Of a stretch of DNA of 6,821 nt, positions 1 through 6,821 are shown piece after piece (positions within the stretch are counted from its first letter, which is position 1; every line of letters starts with the position of its first letter). The position numbers were made by a program, and so were the translations under genes. The DNA is from Sideroxydans sp. (GTDB lineage Bacteria > Pseudomonadota > Gammaproteobacteria > Burkholderiales > Gallionellaceae), in the NCBI GenBank assembly GCA_030823965.1, contig JAVBYP010000172.1, positions 1 through 6,821 of the forward strand, given 5' to 3'. The notes beneath the pieces were generated by a model. The model did not search any database and was not told where the DNA came from. It saw only the letters and a program-made list of their open reading frames with translations.

Positions 1-3000
1 GGATGGCGGCACGCCACGCAGCGATGTCGTCGAAGTTGTTGGGCGAAGATCTGGAAAAACTGTGGCCGCTCATCGTTGAAGGTCAATCTGATTCGGCTTG
101 TTTCGACAACGCGCTTGAGTTGCTAGTGGCCGGTGGCTATTCCTTGCCACACGCCATGATGTTGCTGATCCCAGAAGCATGGGCAGGCAATCCATTGATG
201 GATGAAGAGCGCCGCGCATTCTATGAATACCATGCTGCGCTGATGGAGCCGTGGGACGGTCCTGCAGCGGTCGCATTCACGGATGGTCGCATGATCGGTG
301 CGACACTGGATCGTAACGGCCTGCGTCCGGCACGCTATCTCATCACTGACGATGACGTCGTGCTGATGGCTTCCGAGATGGGCGTATTGCCAATCGCACA
401 AAGTAAGATCGTAAAGAAATGGCGTCTACAACCCGGCAAGATGTTCCTCATCGACATGGAACAAGGTCGCATCGTCGACGATGCAGAACTCAAGCATCAG
501 ATCGCCACAGCCAAGCCTTATCGCAAGTGGATCGAGCAGTCGCGTTACTACCTCGATGACATGCCAAAAGTAGCAGACAAGAGCGCAGCGCAGATCAGTC
601 TGTTGGATGCGCAGCAAGCATTCGGTTACACGCAAGAAGACCTCAAGTTCATCATGCTGCCGTTGGCGAGTGCTGGCGAAGAGGCGACGGGTTCTATGGG
701 TAACGATGCGGCATTGCCTATCTTGTCCAGCAAGAACAAAGTCCTCTACAACTATTTCAAGCAATTGTTCGCGCAGGTGACCAATCCGCCGATCGATCCG
801 ATCCGCGAAGAGATCGTGATGTCGTTGACCTCTTTTGTCGGTCCTAAGCCGAACCTGCTAGGTATCGACGAGACGAAGCCAGCATTGCGTTTAGAAGTGC
901 ATCAACCCGTATTGTCTCTGGAAGACATGGCGAAGTTGTATGGCATCGACAAGCTAACCAAGGGCCAATACAAATCACAAGTTTTGGATCTGACCTATGC
1001 GGCAAAGAATGGCGCGGCAGGCTGTGAAAAAGCCATCGATGATCTGTGCAAAGCAGCAAACAAGGCTGTTACAGGTGGTTTCAACGTACTGATCCTGTCT
1101 GACCGCGCAGTATCTGACAAGCGCGTTGCGATCCCTGCCTTGCTGGCGACAGCAGCAGTTCACCATCATTTGGTCAAAGCAGGTCTGCGTACCAGCACCG
1201 GTTTGGTGGTGGAAACAGGTTCTGCACGCGAAGTGCATCACTTCGCTTTGTTGGCGGGTTACGGCGCGGAAGCGGTTTGCCCATGGTTGGCATTCGATAG
1301 CATCGAGCAATTCGAATTGCCTGCTGGCGTGAGCGCTAAAGATGGACAGAAACGCTTCATCAAGGGTATCAACAAGGGCTTGCTCAAAGTGATGTCTAAG
1401 ATGGGTATCTCGACCTATCAATCCTATTGCGGGTCGCAGATATTCGAAGCCATCGGTTTGAATTCCGACTTCGTGAAGAAGTATTTCACCGGTACGGCGA
1501 CGCAGATCGAAGGTATCGGCTTGCAAGACGTCGCAGAAGAAGCGATGCGCATGCACAGCGCGGCTTTCGGTGCGGATCCAGTGTTGACGAACATGCTGGA
1601 GGCGGGCGGTGATTACGCTTTCCGCATCCGTGGTGAAGAGCATACATGGACGCCAGACTCCATCGCCAAGTTGCAACACGCGACACGTTCCAATAATTTC
1701 AACACTTACAAAGAGTACGCCAAGCTCATCAACGACCAGACCCAACGTCAGATGACCTTGCGCGGACTGTTCGAGATCAAGCCGATTGGCAAAGCTGTGC
1801 CCTTGGATGAGGTCGAATCCGCGAAGGAGATCGTCAAACGTTTCGTGACGGGTGCGATGTCTTTGGGTTCCATCTCTACCGAAGCGCATGCCACCTTGGC
1901 GATCGCGATGAACCGTATCGGCGGCAAGTCGAACACGGGTGAAGGTGGTGAAGATGCCAACCGCTTCAAGTTGCTGCAAGGCGGCGAGAAGCTATCCGAG
2001 ATCATCGGCAAGAACCGTATCGAAGCTGACCAGACGATGAAACCGGGCGACTCCTTGCGTTCGCGCATCAAGCAAGTCGCCTCGGGCCGTTTTGGTGTGA
2101 CGGCGGAATATCTGAGTAGCGCGGACCAGATCCAGATCAAGATGGCGCAGGGTGCGAAGCCGGGTGAAGGCGGTCAGTTGCCAGGCGGCAAAGTGTCCGA
2201 GTACATCGGCAAGTTGCGTCACTCGGTGCCGGGCGTCGGCCTTATCTCGCCACCTCCGCATCACGACATCTACTCCATCGAGGACTTGGCGCAGCTCATC
2301 CATGACCTGAAGAACTCCAACCCATCCGCCTCCATCTCTGTGAAGCTGGTGTCGGAAGTGGGTGTGGGTACGGTCGCAGCAGGCGTGTCCAAAGCCAAAG
2401 CCGATCACATCGTCATCTCCGGTTATGACGGTGGCACGGGTGCATCGCCACAGTCCTCCATTAAACACGCAGGTACGCCGTGGGAGTTGGGCTTGTCTGA
2501 AGCACAGCAGACCTTGGTGTTGAATAAGTTGCGCGGTCGCGTCGGCCTGCAAGTCGATGGTCAGTTGAAGACGGGTCGCGACGTGTTGATCGGTGCACTG
2601 CTCGGTGCGGACGAATTTGGCTTTGCTACTGCACCGCTGGTGGTCGAGGGTTGCATCATGATGCGTAAGTGTCACCTCAACACTTGCCCAGTCGGCGTGG
2701 CGACACAAGACCCCGCATTGCGCAAGAAATTCACAGGACAACCTGAGCACGTCGTTAACTACTTCTTCTTCGTTGCTGAAGAGGTGCGTGAGTTGATGGC
2801 GCAGATGGGTATCCGCAAGTTCGATGACCTCGTTGGTCGCAGCGATCTGCTGGATATGCGTAAAGGCATCACCCATTGGAAAGCCAAGGGCTTGGATTTC
2901 ACCAAGGTGTTCCACCAGCCCAATGTTCCAGCCAGCGTCGCACGTCGCCATCTGGAAGAGCAGGATCACGGCTTGAGCGAAGCGTTGGATAACGACCTCA

Positions 3001-3854
3001 TCGCGCGATCCAAAGAAGCGCTGGATGCGAAACGTACCGTCAGCATCGAGACTGGCGTGCGCAACGTCAATCGTAGCGTCGGAGCCATGTTGTCGCATGA
3101 AGTGGCGAAGCGCCACGGCAATGCAGGTCTACCCGACGACACCATCCGCGTGAAATTGACTGGCACTGCAGGTCAAAGTTTCGGCGCGTTCCTCGCCCAT
3201 GGCATCAGCTTCCAATTGGAAGGTGAGGGCAACGACTACGTGGGCAAAGGTCTGTGCGGTGGTCGCATCATCGTCAAGCCGTCTACAGACAGCAAGCTGA
3301 CCGCAGCCGACAACATCATCGTTGGCAACACCGTTCTGTACGGCGCGACGGCGGGTGAGTGTTACTTCAACGGTGTCGCGGGTGAGCGCTTTGCTGTGCG
3401 TAACTCGGGCGCTATCGCTGTCGTCGAAGGTCTCGGTGATCACGGTTGCGAATACATGACGGGCGGTATGGTCGTGGTGCTAGGTCAGACCGGCCGCAAC
3501 TTCGCGGCGGGTATGTCCGGCGGCGTGGCTTACGTGCTGGATGAAGATGGTGGTTTCGCACAGCGTTGCAACATGTCCATGGTGCAACTAGAAGCGATTC
3601 CTGAAGAGGCCGCTGCGAGCGAGACCGGTGAGGTCGATTCCAAAGGTCGTGTGCACTTCAATCACTTGAACAAGGCTGACGAAGCGGCACTGCGCGGTAA
3701 GATCGAGAAGCATCTGCGCTACACCGGTAGCGCACGTGCCAAGCAGATCTTGGATAACTGGAGCACGTACTTGCCGAAATTCGTCAAGGTCATGCCAACC
3801 GAATATCGCCGCGCTTTGCTAGAGATAGCAGCGCAACAGAAGGAGGCTGCATAA
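1..3854 (+). CDS. gltB: Glutamate synthase (NADPH) large subunit, 5'-truncated by window edge
   Basis: This is the alpha subunit of bacterial glutamate synthase, which uses ammonia released from glutamine to convert 2-oxoglutarate to glutamate in the cytoplasm. The frame is open from base 3; bases 1-2 (gg) would complete a TGG Trp codon, so the ATG at 3 is internal. The visible 1283 residues (numbered from that ATG) compare with roughly 1500-1570 for the family, so about 270 N-terminal residues, including the catalytic Cys of the class II glutaminase domain, lie outside. The end of the glutaminase domain is seen as MEPWDGP (81-87) and [11 protein letters not shown] (102-112). The central domain includes [13 protein letters not shown] (230-242) and NPPIDPIRE (261-269). 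The FMN/synthase domain has MSLGSIS (619-625), [11 protein letters not shown] (640-650), [17 protein letters not shown] (713-729) and [10 protein letters not shown] (807-816). The 3Fe-4S cysteines are C884, C890 and C895. The glycine-rich beta-helix domain runs from about 1046 to 1240. No frameshift or missing key residue is visible. It overlaps gltD by one base. Confidence 0.98.
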   Translation, partial: MAARHAAMSSKLLGEDLEKLWPLIVEGQSDSACFDNALELLVAGGYSLPHAMMLLIPEAWAGNPLMDEERRAFYEYHAALMEPWDGPAAVAFTDGRMIGATLDRNGLRPARYLITDDDVVLMASEMGVLPIAQSKIVKKWRLQPGKMFLIDMEQGRIVDDAELKHQIATAKPYRKWIEQSRYYLDDMPKVADKSAAQISLLDAQQAFGYTQEDLKFIMLPLASAGEEATGSMGNDAALPILSSKNKVLYNYFKQLFAQVTNPPIDPIREEIVMSLTSFVGPKPNLLGIDETKPALRLEVHQPVLSLEDMAKLYGIDKLTKGQYKSQVLDLTYAAKNGAAGCEKAIDDLCKAANKAVTGGFNVLILSDRAVSDKRVAIPALLATAAVHHHLVKAGLRTSTGLVVETGSAREVHHFALLAGYGAEAVCPWLAFDSIEQFELPAGVSAKDGQKRFIKGINKGLLKVMSKMGISTYQSYCGSQIFEAIGLNSDFVKKYFTGTATQIEGIGLQDVAEEAMRMHSAAFGADPVLTNMLEAGGDYAFRIRGEEHTWTPDSIAKLQHATRSNNFNTYKEYAKLINDQTQRQMTLRGLFEIKPIGKAVPLDEVESAKEIVKRFVTGAMSLGSISTEAHATLAIAMNRIGGKSNTGEGGEDANRFKLLQGGEKLSEIIGKNRIEADQTMKPGDSLRSRIKQVASGRFGVTAEYLSSADQIQIKMAQGAKPGEGGQLPGGKVSEYIGKLRHSVPGVGLISPPPHHDIYSIEDLAQLIHDLKNSNPSASISVKLVSEVGVGTVAAGVSKAKADHIVISGYDGGTGASPQSSIKHAGTPWELGLSEAQQTLVLNKLRGRVGLQVDGQLKTGRDVLIGALLGADEFGFATAPLVVEGCIMMRKCHLNTCPVGVATQDPALRKKFTGQPEHVVNYFFFVAEEVRELMAQMGIRKFDDLVGRSDLLDMRKGITHWKAKGLDFTKVFHQPNVPASVARRHLEEQDHGLSEALDNDLIARSKEALDAKRTVSIETGVRNVNRSVGAMLSHEVAKRHGNAGLPDDTIRVKLTGTAGQSFGAFLAHGISFQLEGEGNDYVGKGLCGGRIIVKPSTDSKLTAADNIIVGNTVLYGATAGECYFNGVAGERFAVRNSGAIAVVEGLGDHGCEYMTGGMVVVLGQTGRNFAAGMSGGVAYVLDEDGGFAQRCNMSMVQLEAIPEEAAASETGEVDSKGRVHFNHLNKADEAALRGKIEKHLRYTGSARAKQILDNWSTYLPKFVKVMPTEYRRALLEIAAQQKEAA
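3840..3846 (+). promoter_or_regulatory. Strong Shine-Dalgarno for gltD, inside the end of gltB
   Basis: AAGGAGG is a near-ideal anti-16S match, 7 bases before the ATG at 3854. It is embedded in the last sense codons of gltB, and the gltB stop and gltD start share a base (TAATG). This fixes the gltD start and suggests that ribosomes finishing gltB re-initiate on gltD, which would help keep the two subunits in proportion. The coupling is inferred from the layout. Confidence 0.85.
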
Positions 3855-5317
3855 TGGGCAAGCCAACTGGATTCATGGAGTTCGATCGCGTCAACGAAGG
3901 TTACGCACCCGTCGAACAACGACTGAAACACTACCAAGAGTTCGTCGCTCATCTGAGCGATGCCGAAGCGAAACAGCAAGGTGCGCGTTGCATGGATTGC
4001 GGTATCCCGTTCTGCAATAACGGTTGCCCAGTCAATAACATCATCCCTGATTGGAACGACTTGGTGTATCGCGGCAATTGGAAGCAAGCCATCGAAGTGT
4101 TGCACTCCACTAACAACTTCCCTGAAGTGACAGGGCGCATCTGCCCGGCACCGTGTGAAGCGGCGTGTACGCTCAACATCAACGACGATGCAGTCGGTAT
4201 CAAATCCATCGAACACGCCATCATCGACAAGGCAGGCGAGAACGGTTGGGTCGTTCCACAACCCGCAAAGAAGAAGACTGGTAAAAAGGTCGCAGTGGTC
4301 GGTTCAGGTCCTGCAGGTCTAGCAGCTGCACAACAGTTGGCACGTGCGGGTCATGCGGTCACGGTGTTCGAAAAGAACAGCCGCATCGGTGGTCTGATGC
4401 GTTACGGCATTCCCGATTTCAAGTTGGACAAGCGCCTCATCGATTGGCGCATGGCGCAACTGACTGCCGAAGGCGTGAAGTTCGAAGTGAACACCTTCAT
4501 TGGTAAGGATGCCTTGGGTAAGGGCGTCACCAATGACGCGAAGAAGACCATCAGTCCTGCTGCATTGAAGAAGGATTTTGATGCGGTCGTTCTCGCTGGT
4601 GGTTCAGAACAACCGCGTGACTTGCCCGTAGCGGGACGTGAGTTGAATGGCGTGTTTTACGCGCTGGAATTCTTGATCCCACAAAACAAGGAAGTCGCGG
4701 GCGATGGCAAGAACCCGATCAACGTCGCAGGTAAGCATGTCGTCGTCATCGGCGGCGGTGACACAGGTTCTGACTGCGTAGGCACTTCCAACCGTCATGG
4801 TGCAGCCTCAGTCACCCAGATCGAAGTGATGCCACGTGCTCCAGACCAAGAGAACAAGGCGATGACATGGCCCTACTGGCCGATGAAGCTGCGCACCTCC
4901 AGTTCACATGACGAAGGCTGTACGCGTGACTGGGCTATCTCGACCAAGGAATTCGTGGGTGAGAATGGTGTACTCAAGTCGTTGAAATGCGTGCGTGTGG
5001 AATTCAAGGACGGCAAGATGGTAGAGGTGGCTGGCAGTGAATTCACACTGCAAGCTGACTTCGTCTTCTTGGCGATGGGCTTCACCAATCCTTTGGCACA
5101 AGTGCTGGACGCGTTCAGCGTGGAGAAAGATGCACGCGGCAATGCGAAGGCATCGACCGAAGGTGTGGATTGCTATCAGACCAATGTGAATAAGGTGTTC
5201 GCGGCAGGCGATATACGTCGTGGTCAATCTTTGGTGGTATGGGCCATTCGCGAAGGTCGTCAAGCAGCACGTGCAGTGGATGAGTTCCTAATGGGCTCTT
5301 CTGTTTTGCCTCGATAA
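3854..5317 (+). CDS. gltD: Glutamate synthase (NADPH) small subunit
   Basis: This is the beta subunit of glutamate synthase. It oxidises NADPH through FAD and passes electrons via iron-sulfur clusters to the FMN of GltB. At 487 residues it is the usual full length (about 470-490). The N-terminal ferredoxin-like part has cysteines C46, C49, C54 and C58 (motif [14 protein letters not shown]) and a second set C97, C101 and C105 (CPAPCEAAC), the pattern expected for the 4Fe-4S clusters. The FAD Rossmann motif GSGPAG is at 150-155 with the ribose-binding acidic residue E173. The NADPH-binding motif GGGDTG is at 300-305. The C-terminal FAD contact [19 protein letters not shown] is at 450-468. The start is set by the strong ribosome site and the one-base overlap with gltB. 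Related subunits occur in dihydropyrimidine dehydrogenase and other oxidoreductases, but adjacency to gltB makes the GltD assignment firm. Confidence 0.98.
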   Translation: MGKPTGFMEFDRVNEGYAPVEQRLKHYQEFVAHLSDAEAKQQGARCMDCGIPFCNNGCPVNNIIPDWNDLVYRGNWKQAIEVLHSTNNFPEVTGRICPAPCEAACTLNINDDAVGIKSIEHAIIDKAGENGWVVPQPAKKKTGKKVAVVGSGPAGLAAAQQLARAGHAVTVFEKNSRIGGLMRYGIPDFKLDKRLIDWRMAQLTAEGVKFEVNTFIGKDALGKGVTNDAKKTISPAALKKDFDAVVLAGGSEQPRDLPVAGRELNGVFYALEFLIPQNKEVAGDGKNPINVAGKHVVVIGGGDTGSDCVGTSNRHGAASVTQIEVMPRAPDQENKAMTWPYWPMKLRTSSSHDEGCTRDWAISTKEFVGENGVLKSLKCVRVEFKDGKMVEVAGSEFTLQADFVFLAMGFTNPLAQVLDAFSVEKDARGNAKASTEGVDCYQTNVNKVFAAGDIRRGQSLVVWAIREGRQAARAVDEFLMGSSVLPR

Positions 5318-5329
5318 GAAAAGAGAAAA

Positions 5330-6394
5330 ATGAATTTCAAAGTTAAGAACGACACCTTCCTGCGCGCCTTGTTGCGCCAGCCGACCGAATACACTCCGTT
5401 GTGGATGATGCGCCAAGCAGGTCGTTACTTGCCTGAATACCGCGCCACACGCCGTACTGCAGGCAGCTTCTTGGGTTTGTGTAAGAACCCTGACTTTGCT
5501 ACCGAAGTGACGTTGCAACCGCTGGATCGTTTTCCTTTGGACGCAGCCATCCTGTTCTCGGACATCCTGACGGTTCCCGATGCGATGGGTCTGGGTCTGT
5601 ATTTCGCCGAAGGTGAAGGTCCGAAATTCGAGCGTCCTATCGTCACCGAAGCGGACGTCAAGGCCTTGCACGTTCCCGACATCGGTACCGATCTGAAATA
5701 TGTGACCGATGCGGTCTCGCAGATTCGCAAAGCTTTGGATGGTCGCGTACCGTTGATCGGTTTCTCAGGCAGCCCTTGGACGTTGGCGTGCTACATGGTC
5801 GAAGGTGGCGGTAGCGATGACTACGCCAAAGTGAAGACCATGATGTACAAGAACCCTAAGATGATGCACAGCATCCTCGAAGTGACCGCGCAGACCGTGA
5901 CGGCGTATCTGAATGCGCAGATCGAAGCGGGCGCACAAGCCGTGATGATCTTCGACTCATGGGGCGGCGCTTTGTCTCACTCGGCATTCCACGAGTTCTC
6001 CTTGGCCTACACACAGCGCATCGTTGAAGGTTTGATCAAGGAAAAAGATGGTGTACGTATCCCATCCATCGTGTTCACCAAAGGCGGTGGCCTGTGGATC
6101 GAGAGTATCGCCAACAGTGGTTGTGACGCGGTCGGTCTGGACTGGACCATGGACATCGGTGTCGCGCGTCAAAAGGTCGGCAACAAGGTCGCGCTACAAG
6201 GCAACCTAGATCCAACAGTATTGTTCGCTACACCAGATGTCATACGCAACGAAGTAGAGAAGGTGTTGAGTAGTTATGGCTACGGTAGTGGGCACGTGTT
6301 CAATCTGGGGCACGGAATCTCGCAACACACTGACCCTGAGAATGCGGCGGCGCTGGTGCAAGCGGTACACGAACTGAGCAAAAAATATCACTAG
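5330..6394 (+). CDS. hemE: Uroporphyrinogen decarboxylase
   Basis: HemE removes the four acetate carboxyl groups of uroporphyrinogen III to give coproporphyrinogen III, a cytoplasmic, cofactor-free step of haem synthesis. The 354 residues match the normal bacterial length. The first family signature [10 protein letters not shown] is at 23-32, with substrate-binding R28 and R32. The catalytic Asp is D78 in FSDIL. The second signature [16 protein letters not shown] is at 144-159 and contains Y155. S210 lies in FDSWGG and H328 in NLGHGI. These correspond to human R37, R41, D86, Y164, S219 and H339, so the active site looks complete. The start lies 12 bases after the gltD stop with a modest A-rich ribosome site (AAGAG, 5321-5325); the next in-frame ATG falls inside the first signature and cannot be the start. 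I see no promoter or terminator in the 12-base gap, so it is probably co-transcribed with gltBD. A terminator follows its stop. Confidence 0.98.
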   Translation: MNFKVKNDTFLRALLRQPTEYTPLWMMRQAGRYLPEYRATRRTAGSFLGLCKNPDFATEVTLQPLDRFPLDAAILFSDILTVPDAMGLGLYFAEGEGPKFERPIVTEADVKALHVPDIGTDLKYVTDAVSQIRKALDGRVPLIGFSGSPWTLACYMVEGGGSDDYAKVKTMMYKNPKMMHSILEVTAQTVTAYLNAQIEAGAQAVMIFDSWGGALSHSAFHEFSLAYTQRIVEGLIKEKDGVRIPSIVFTKGGGLWIESIANSGCDAVGLDWTMDIGVARQKVGNKVALQGNLDPTVLFATPDVIRNEVEKVLSSYGYGSGHVFNLGHGISQHTDPENAAALVQAVHELSKKYH

Positions 6395-6441
6395 AATCAG
6401 CACCTAGCCTCGAAGGTTATAAACAGGGGCTAATATTCGCC

Positions 6442-6480
6442 AAAGGCCATGGGACGAAAATTCCGTGGCCTTTTGCTTTG
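6442..6480 (+). terminator. Rho-independent terminator after hemE
   Basis: The arms AAAGGCCATGG (6442-6452) and CCGTGGCCTTT (6463-6473) pair over 11 positions with one G-U wobble. The stem can extend by one G-U and one A-U pair, leaving a six-base loop at 6455-6460. It is followed by a U-rich tail (TTTTGCTTT, from 6471). The opposite strand lacks a U-rich tail, so it acts in the + direction. It starts about 48 bases after the hemE stop and should end the gltB-gltD-hemE transcript, leaving priA to its own promoter. Confidence 0.88.
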
Positions 6481-6584
6481 TACGGCTAACTTGTTGTTTA
6501 TAAAAGGGGTGGCGGATTGTGCGGAAATTGAGCGGCGAAAAAAAACCGTATACACCATTTGGAGTTAGCGCAGTTACAGGGTGG

Positions 6585-6593
6585 TTTTCCACA
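6585..6593 (+). promoter_or_regulatory. DnaA-box-like 9-mer (one mismatch)
   Basis: TTTTCCACA differs from the DnaA consensus TTATNCACA only at position 3. It lies 3 bases before a perfect box in the same orientation, which makes it more credible than an isolated match. Confidence 0.5.
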
Positions 6594-6596
6594 TTG

Positions 6597-6605
6597 TTAT
6601 CCACA
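6597..6605 (+). promoter_or_regulatory. Perfect DnaA box
   Basis: TTATCCACA is identical to the high-affinity R1/R4-type box of Escherichia coli oriC. It sits in the centre of the three-box group, about 86 bases before the priA start. Confidence 0.68.
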
Positions 6606-6610
6606 GGAAA

Positions 6611-6619
6611 TGTGTATAA
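6611..6619 (-). promoter_or_regulatory. Perfect DnaA box, opposite orientation
   Basis: TGTGTATAA reads TTATACACA on the minus strand, an exact match to TTATNCACA. It faces the 6597-6605 box across five bases, and its A/T end overlaps the candidate -10 hexamer for priA. Confidence 0.62.
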
Positions 6620-6690
6620 GAAAAAATACCTATATGGCTCAATGCGATTAGCTAAACTTCGTAGAAATCACCAGAGAGAATCTGCATAAC

Positions 6691-6821
6691 ATGCCCATCA
6701 TTCGCGTCGCGCTAGACGTCCCTTTGCCAACACTTTTTGATTACAAATTGAATGACGAGATGCAGCTCGAGATCGGGCAGCGTGTGGTCGTTCCGTTCGG
6801 GCGCAAAGAGGTGGTCGGCAT
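6691..6821 (+). CDS. priA: Primosomal protein N' (PriA helicase), N-terminal fragment, cut by window edge
   Basis: PriA is the 3'-5' DNA helicase that recognises stalled or collapsed replication forks and reloads the replicative helicase. Only the first 43 codons are present. The translation begins MPIIRVALDVPLPTLFDYKL and continues with QRVVVPFGRKEVVG (30-43). These match the PriA 3'-DNA-binding domain: a hydrophobic first strand, the PLP-x3-FDY element and the G-x-RV-x-VPFG-(x)n-VVG element. The ATG at 6691 is the first in frame after an in-frame TAG at 6649-6651, so there is no upstream ATG alternative. The ribosome site is poor (AGAGAG, 6673-6678, 12 bases away), hinting at low translation. 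The helicase and zinc-binding parts lie outside the window. The terminator upstream implies transcription separate from hemE. Confidence 0.9.
   Translation, partial: MPIIRVALDVPLPTLFDYKLNDEMQLEIGQRVVVPFGRKEVVG

Larger units (their letters stand above)
6594..6620 (+). promoter_or_regulatory. Candidate sigma-70 promoter for priA
   Basis: A possible -35 (TTGTTA, 6594-6599, four of six matches) is separated by 15 bases from a possible -10 (TATAAG, 6615-6620, five of six matches). The spacing is shorter than the ideal 17, so the call is weak. It would give a leader of about 65 bases before priA. A promoter is needed somewhere between the terminator and 6691, and both perfect DnaA boxes fall within or across this one. 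Confidence 0.3.
6395..6690. other. Intergenic region between hemE and priA
   Basis: This 296-base stretch is clearly less coding-like and more A/T-rich than its flanks. From 5' to 3' it holds the hemE terminator (6442-6480), an 8-base A run (6538-6545), a group of DnaA-box-like 9-mers (6585-6619), an A/T-rich tract (6615-6635, 18 of 21 bases A or T) and the priA leader. Weaker box-like words lie at 6417-6425 (TTATAAACA, one mismatch) and 6548-6556 (GTATACACC, two mismatches). I find no convincing small gene, tRNA or riboswitch fold. Confidence 0.7.

Noticed and set aside
3..5. ATG at base 3 as the true start of gltB
   Set aside because: The protein from here lacks the catalytic N-terminal glutaminase segment, there is no room for a ribosome site, and bases 1-2 fit an upstream Trp codon in the same frame. 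The gene simply runs in from outside.
975..3116. Long minus-strand open frames opposite gltB (975-1979 and 1992-3116, 334 and 374 codons)
   Set aside because: They mirror the codon bias of gltB on the opposite strand. Their translations are rich in His, Arg, Gln and Cys, show no recognisable domain, and cover the most conserved part of gltB.
3719..4261. Minus-strand open frame of 180 codons across the gltB-gltD junction
   Set aside because: It is opposite conserved gltB and gltD sequence, resembles no family I know, and has shadow-type composition.
5280..5330. A separate promoter for hemE near the end of gltD
   Set aside because: I found no convincing -35/-10 pair just upstream, and the 12-base gap favours read-through from gltD.
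6404..6604. Minus-strand open frame of 66 codons in the hemE-priA gap
   Set aside because: It runs through the terminator hairpin and part of the DnaA-box group, has no recognisable protein features and no evident ribosome site, so it is most likely chance.
6585..6635. Calling the DnaA-box cluster a confirmed replication origin
   Set aside because: Only three good boxes are present, the usual neighbours dnaA and rpmH are not in the window, and skew cannot be judged from this length. It is kept as a finding, not an origin feature.
6638..6650. IHF-like site near 6639-6650
   Set aside because: TCAA is followed by a TTA-like end, but the spacing is one base off the consensus WATCAANNNNTTR and the first positions do not match.

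Overview
The window reads as a chromosomal housekeeping segment from a betaproteobacterium. All four genes are on the + strand. The protein sequences fit Betaproteobacteria of the Nitrosomonadales/Gallionellaceae type best, but that placement comes from recognising the sequences and gene order, not from a database search. Base composition and codon use look even throughout. I see no mobile element, CRISPR array, tRNA or rRNA.

Bases 1-3854 hold the 3' four-fifths of gltB, the large subunit of NADPH-dependent glutamate synthase (GOGAT). Its stop codon overlaps the start of gltD (3854-5317), the small flavin/iron-sulfur subunit. Twelve bases later comes hemE (5330-6394), uroporphyrinogen decarboxylase. 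The tight spacing suggests one gltB-gltD-hemE transcript that ends at a strong intrinsic terminator at about 6442-6480. GltB and GltD together make glutamate from glutamine and 2-oxoglutarate. In proteobacteria using the C5 pathway, glutamate is also the carbon source for haem, so the neighbouring hemE has a metabolic logic, although simple co-inheritance is equally possible.

Bases 6395-6690 are the only sizeable non-coding stretch. Its first part carries the terminator. Its second part carries a compact group of DnaA-box-like 9-mers: two perfect matches to TTATNCACA in opposite orientation and one single-mismatch copy, all within 35 bp. An A/T-rich tract and a plausible weak promoter adjoin or overlap them. 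Immediately downstream, from 6691 to the window edge, is the start of priA, the replication-restart primosomal helicase.

The coding genes are ordinary and appear intact. The observation most worth following is the DnaA-box cluster in front of priA. It could be DnaA control of a replication gene, a DnaA titration or reactivation site, or less likely part of a replication origin.
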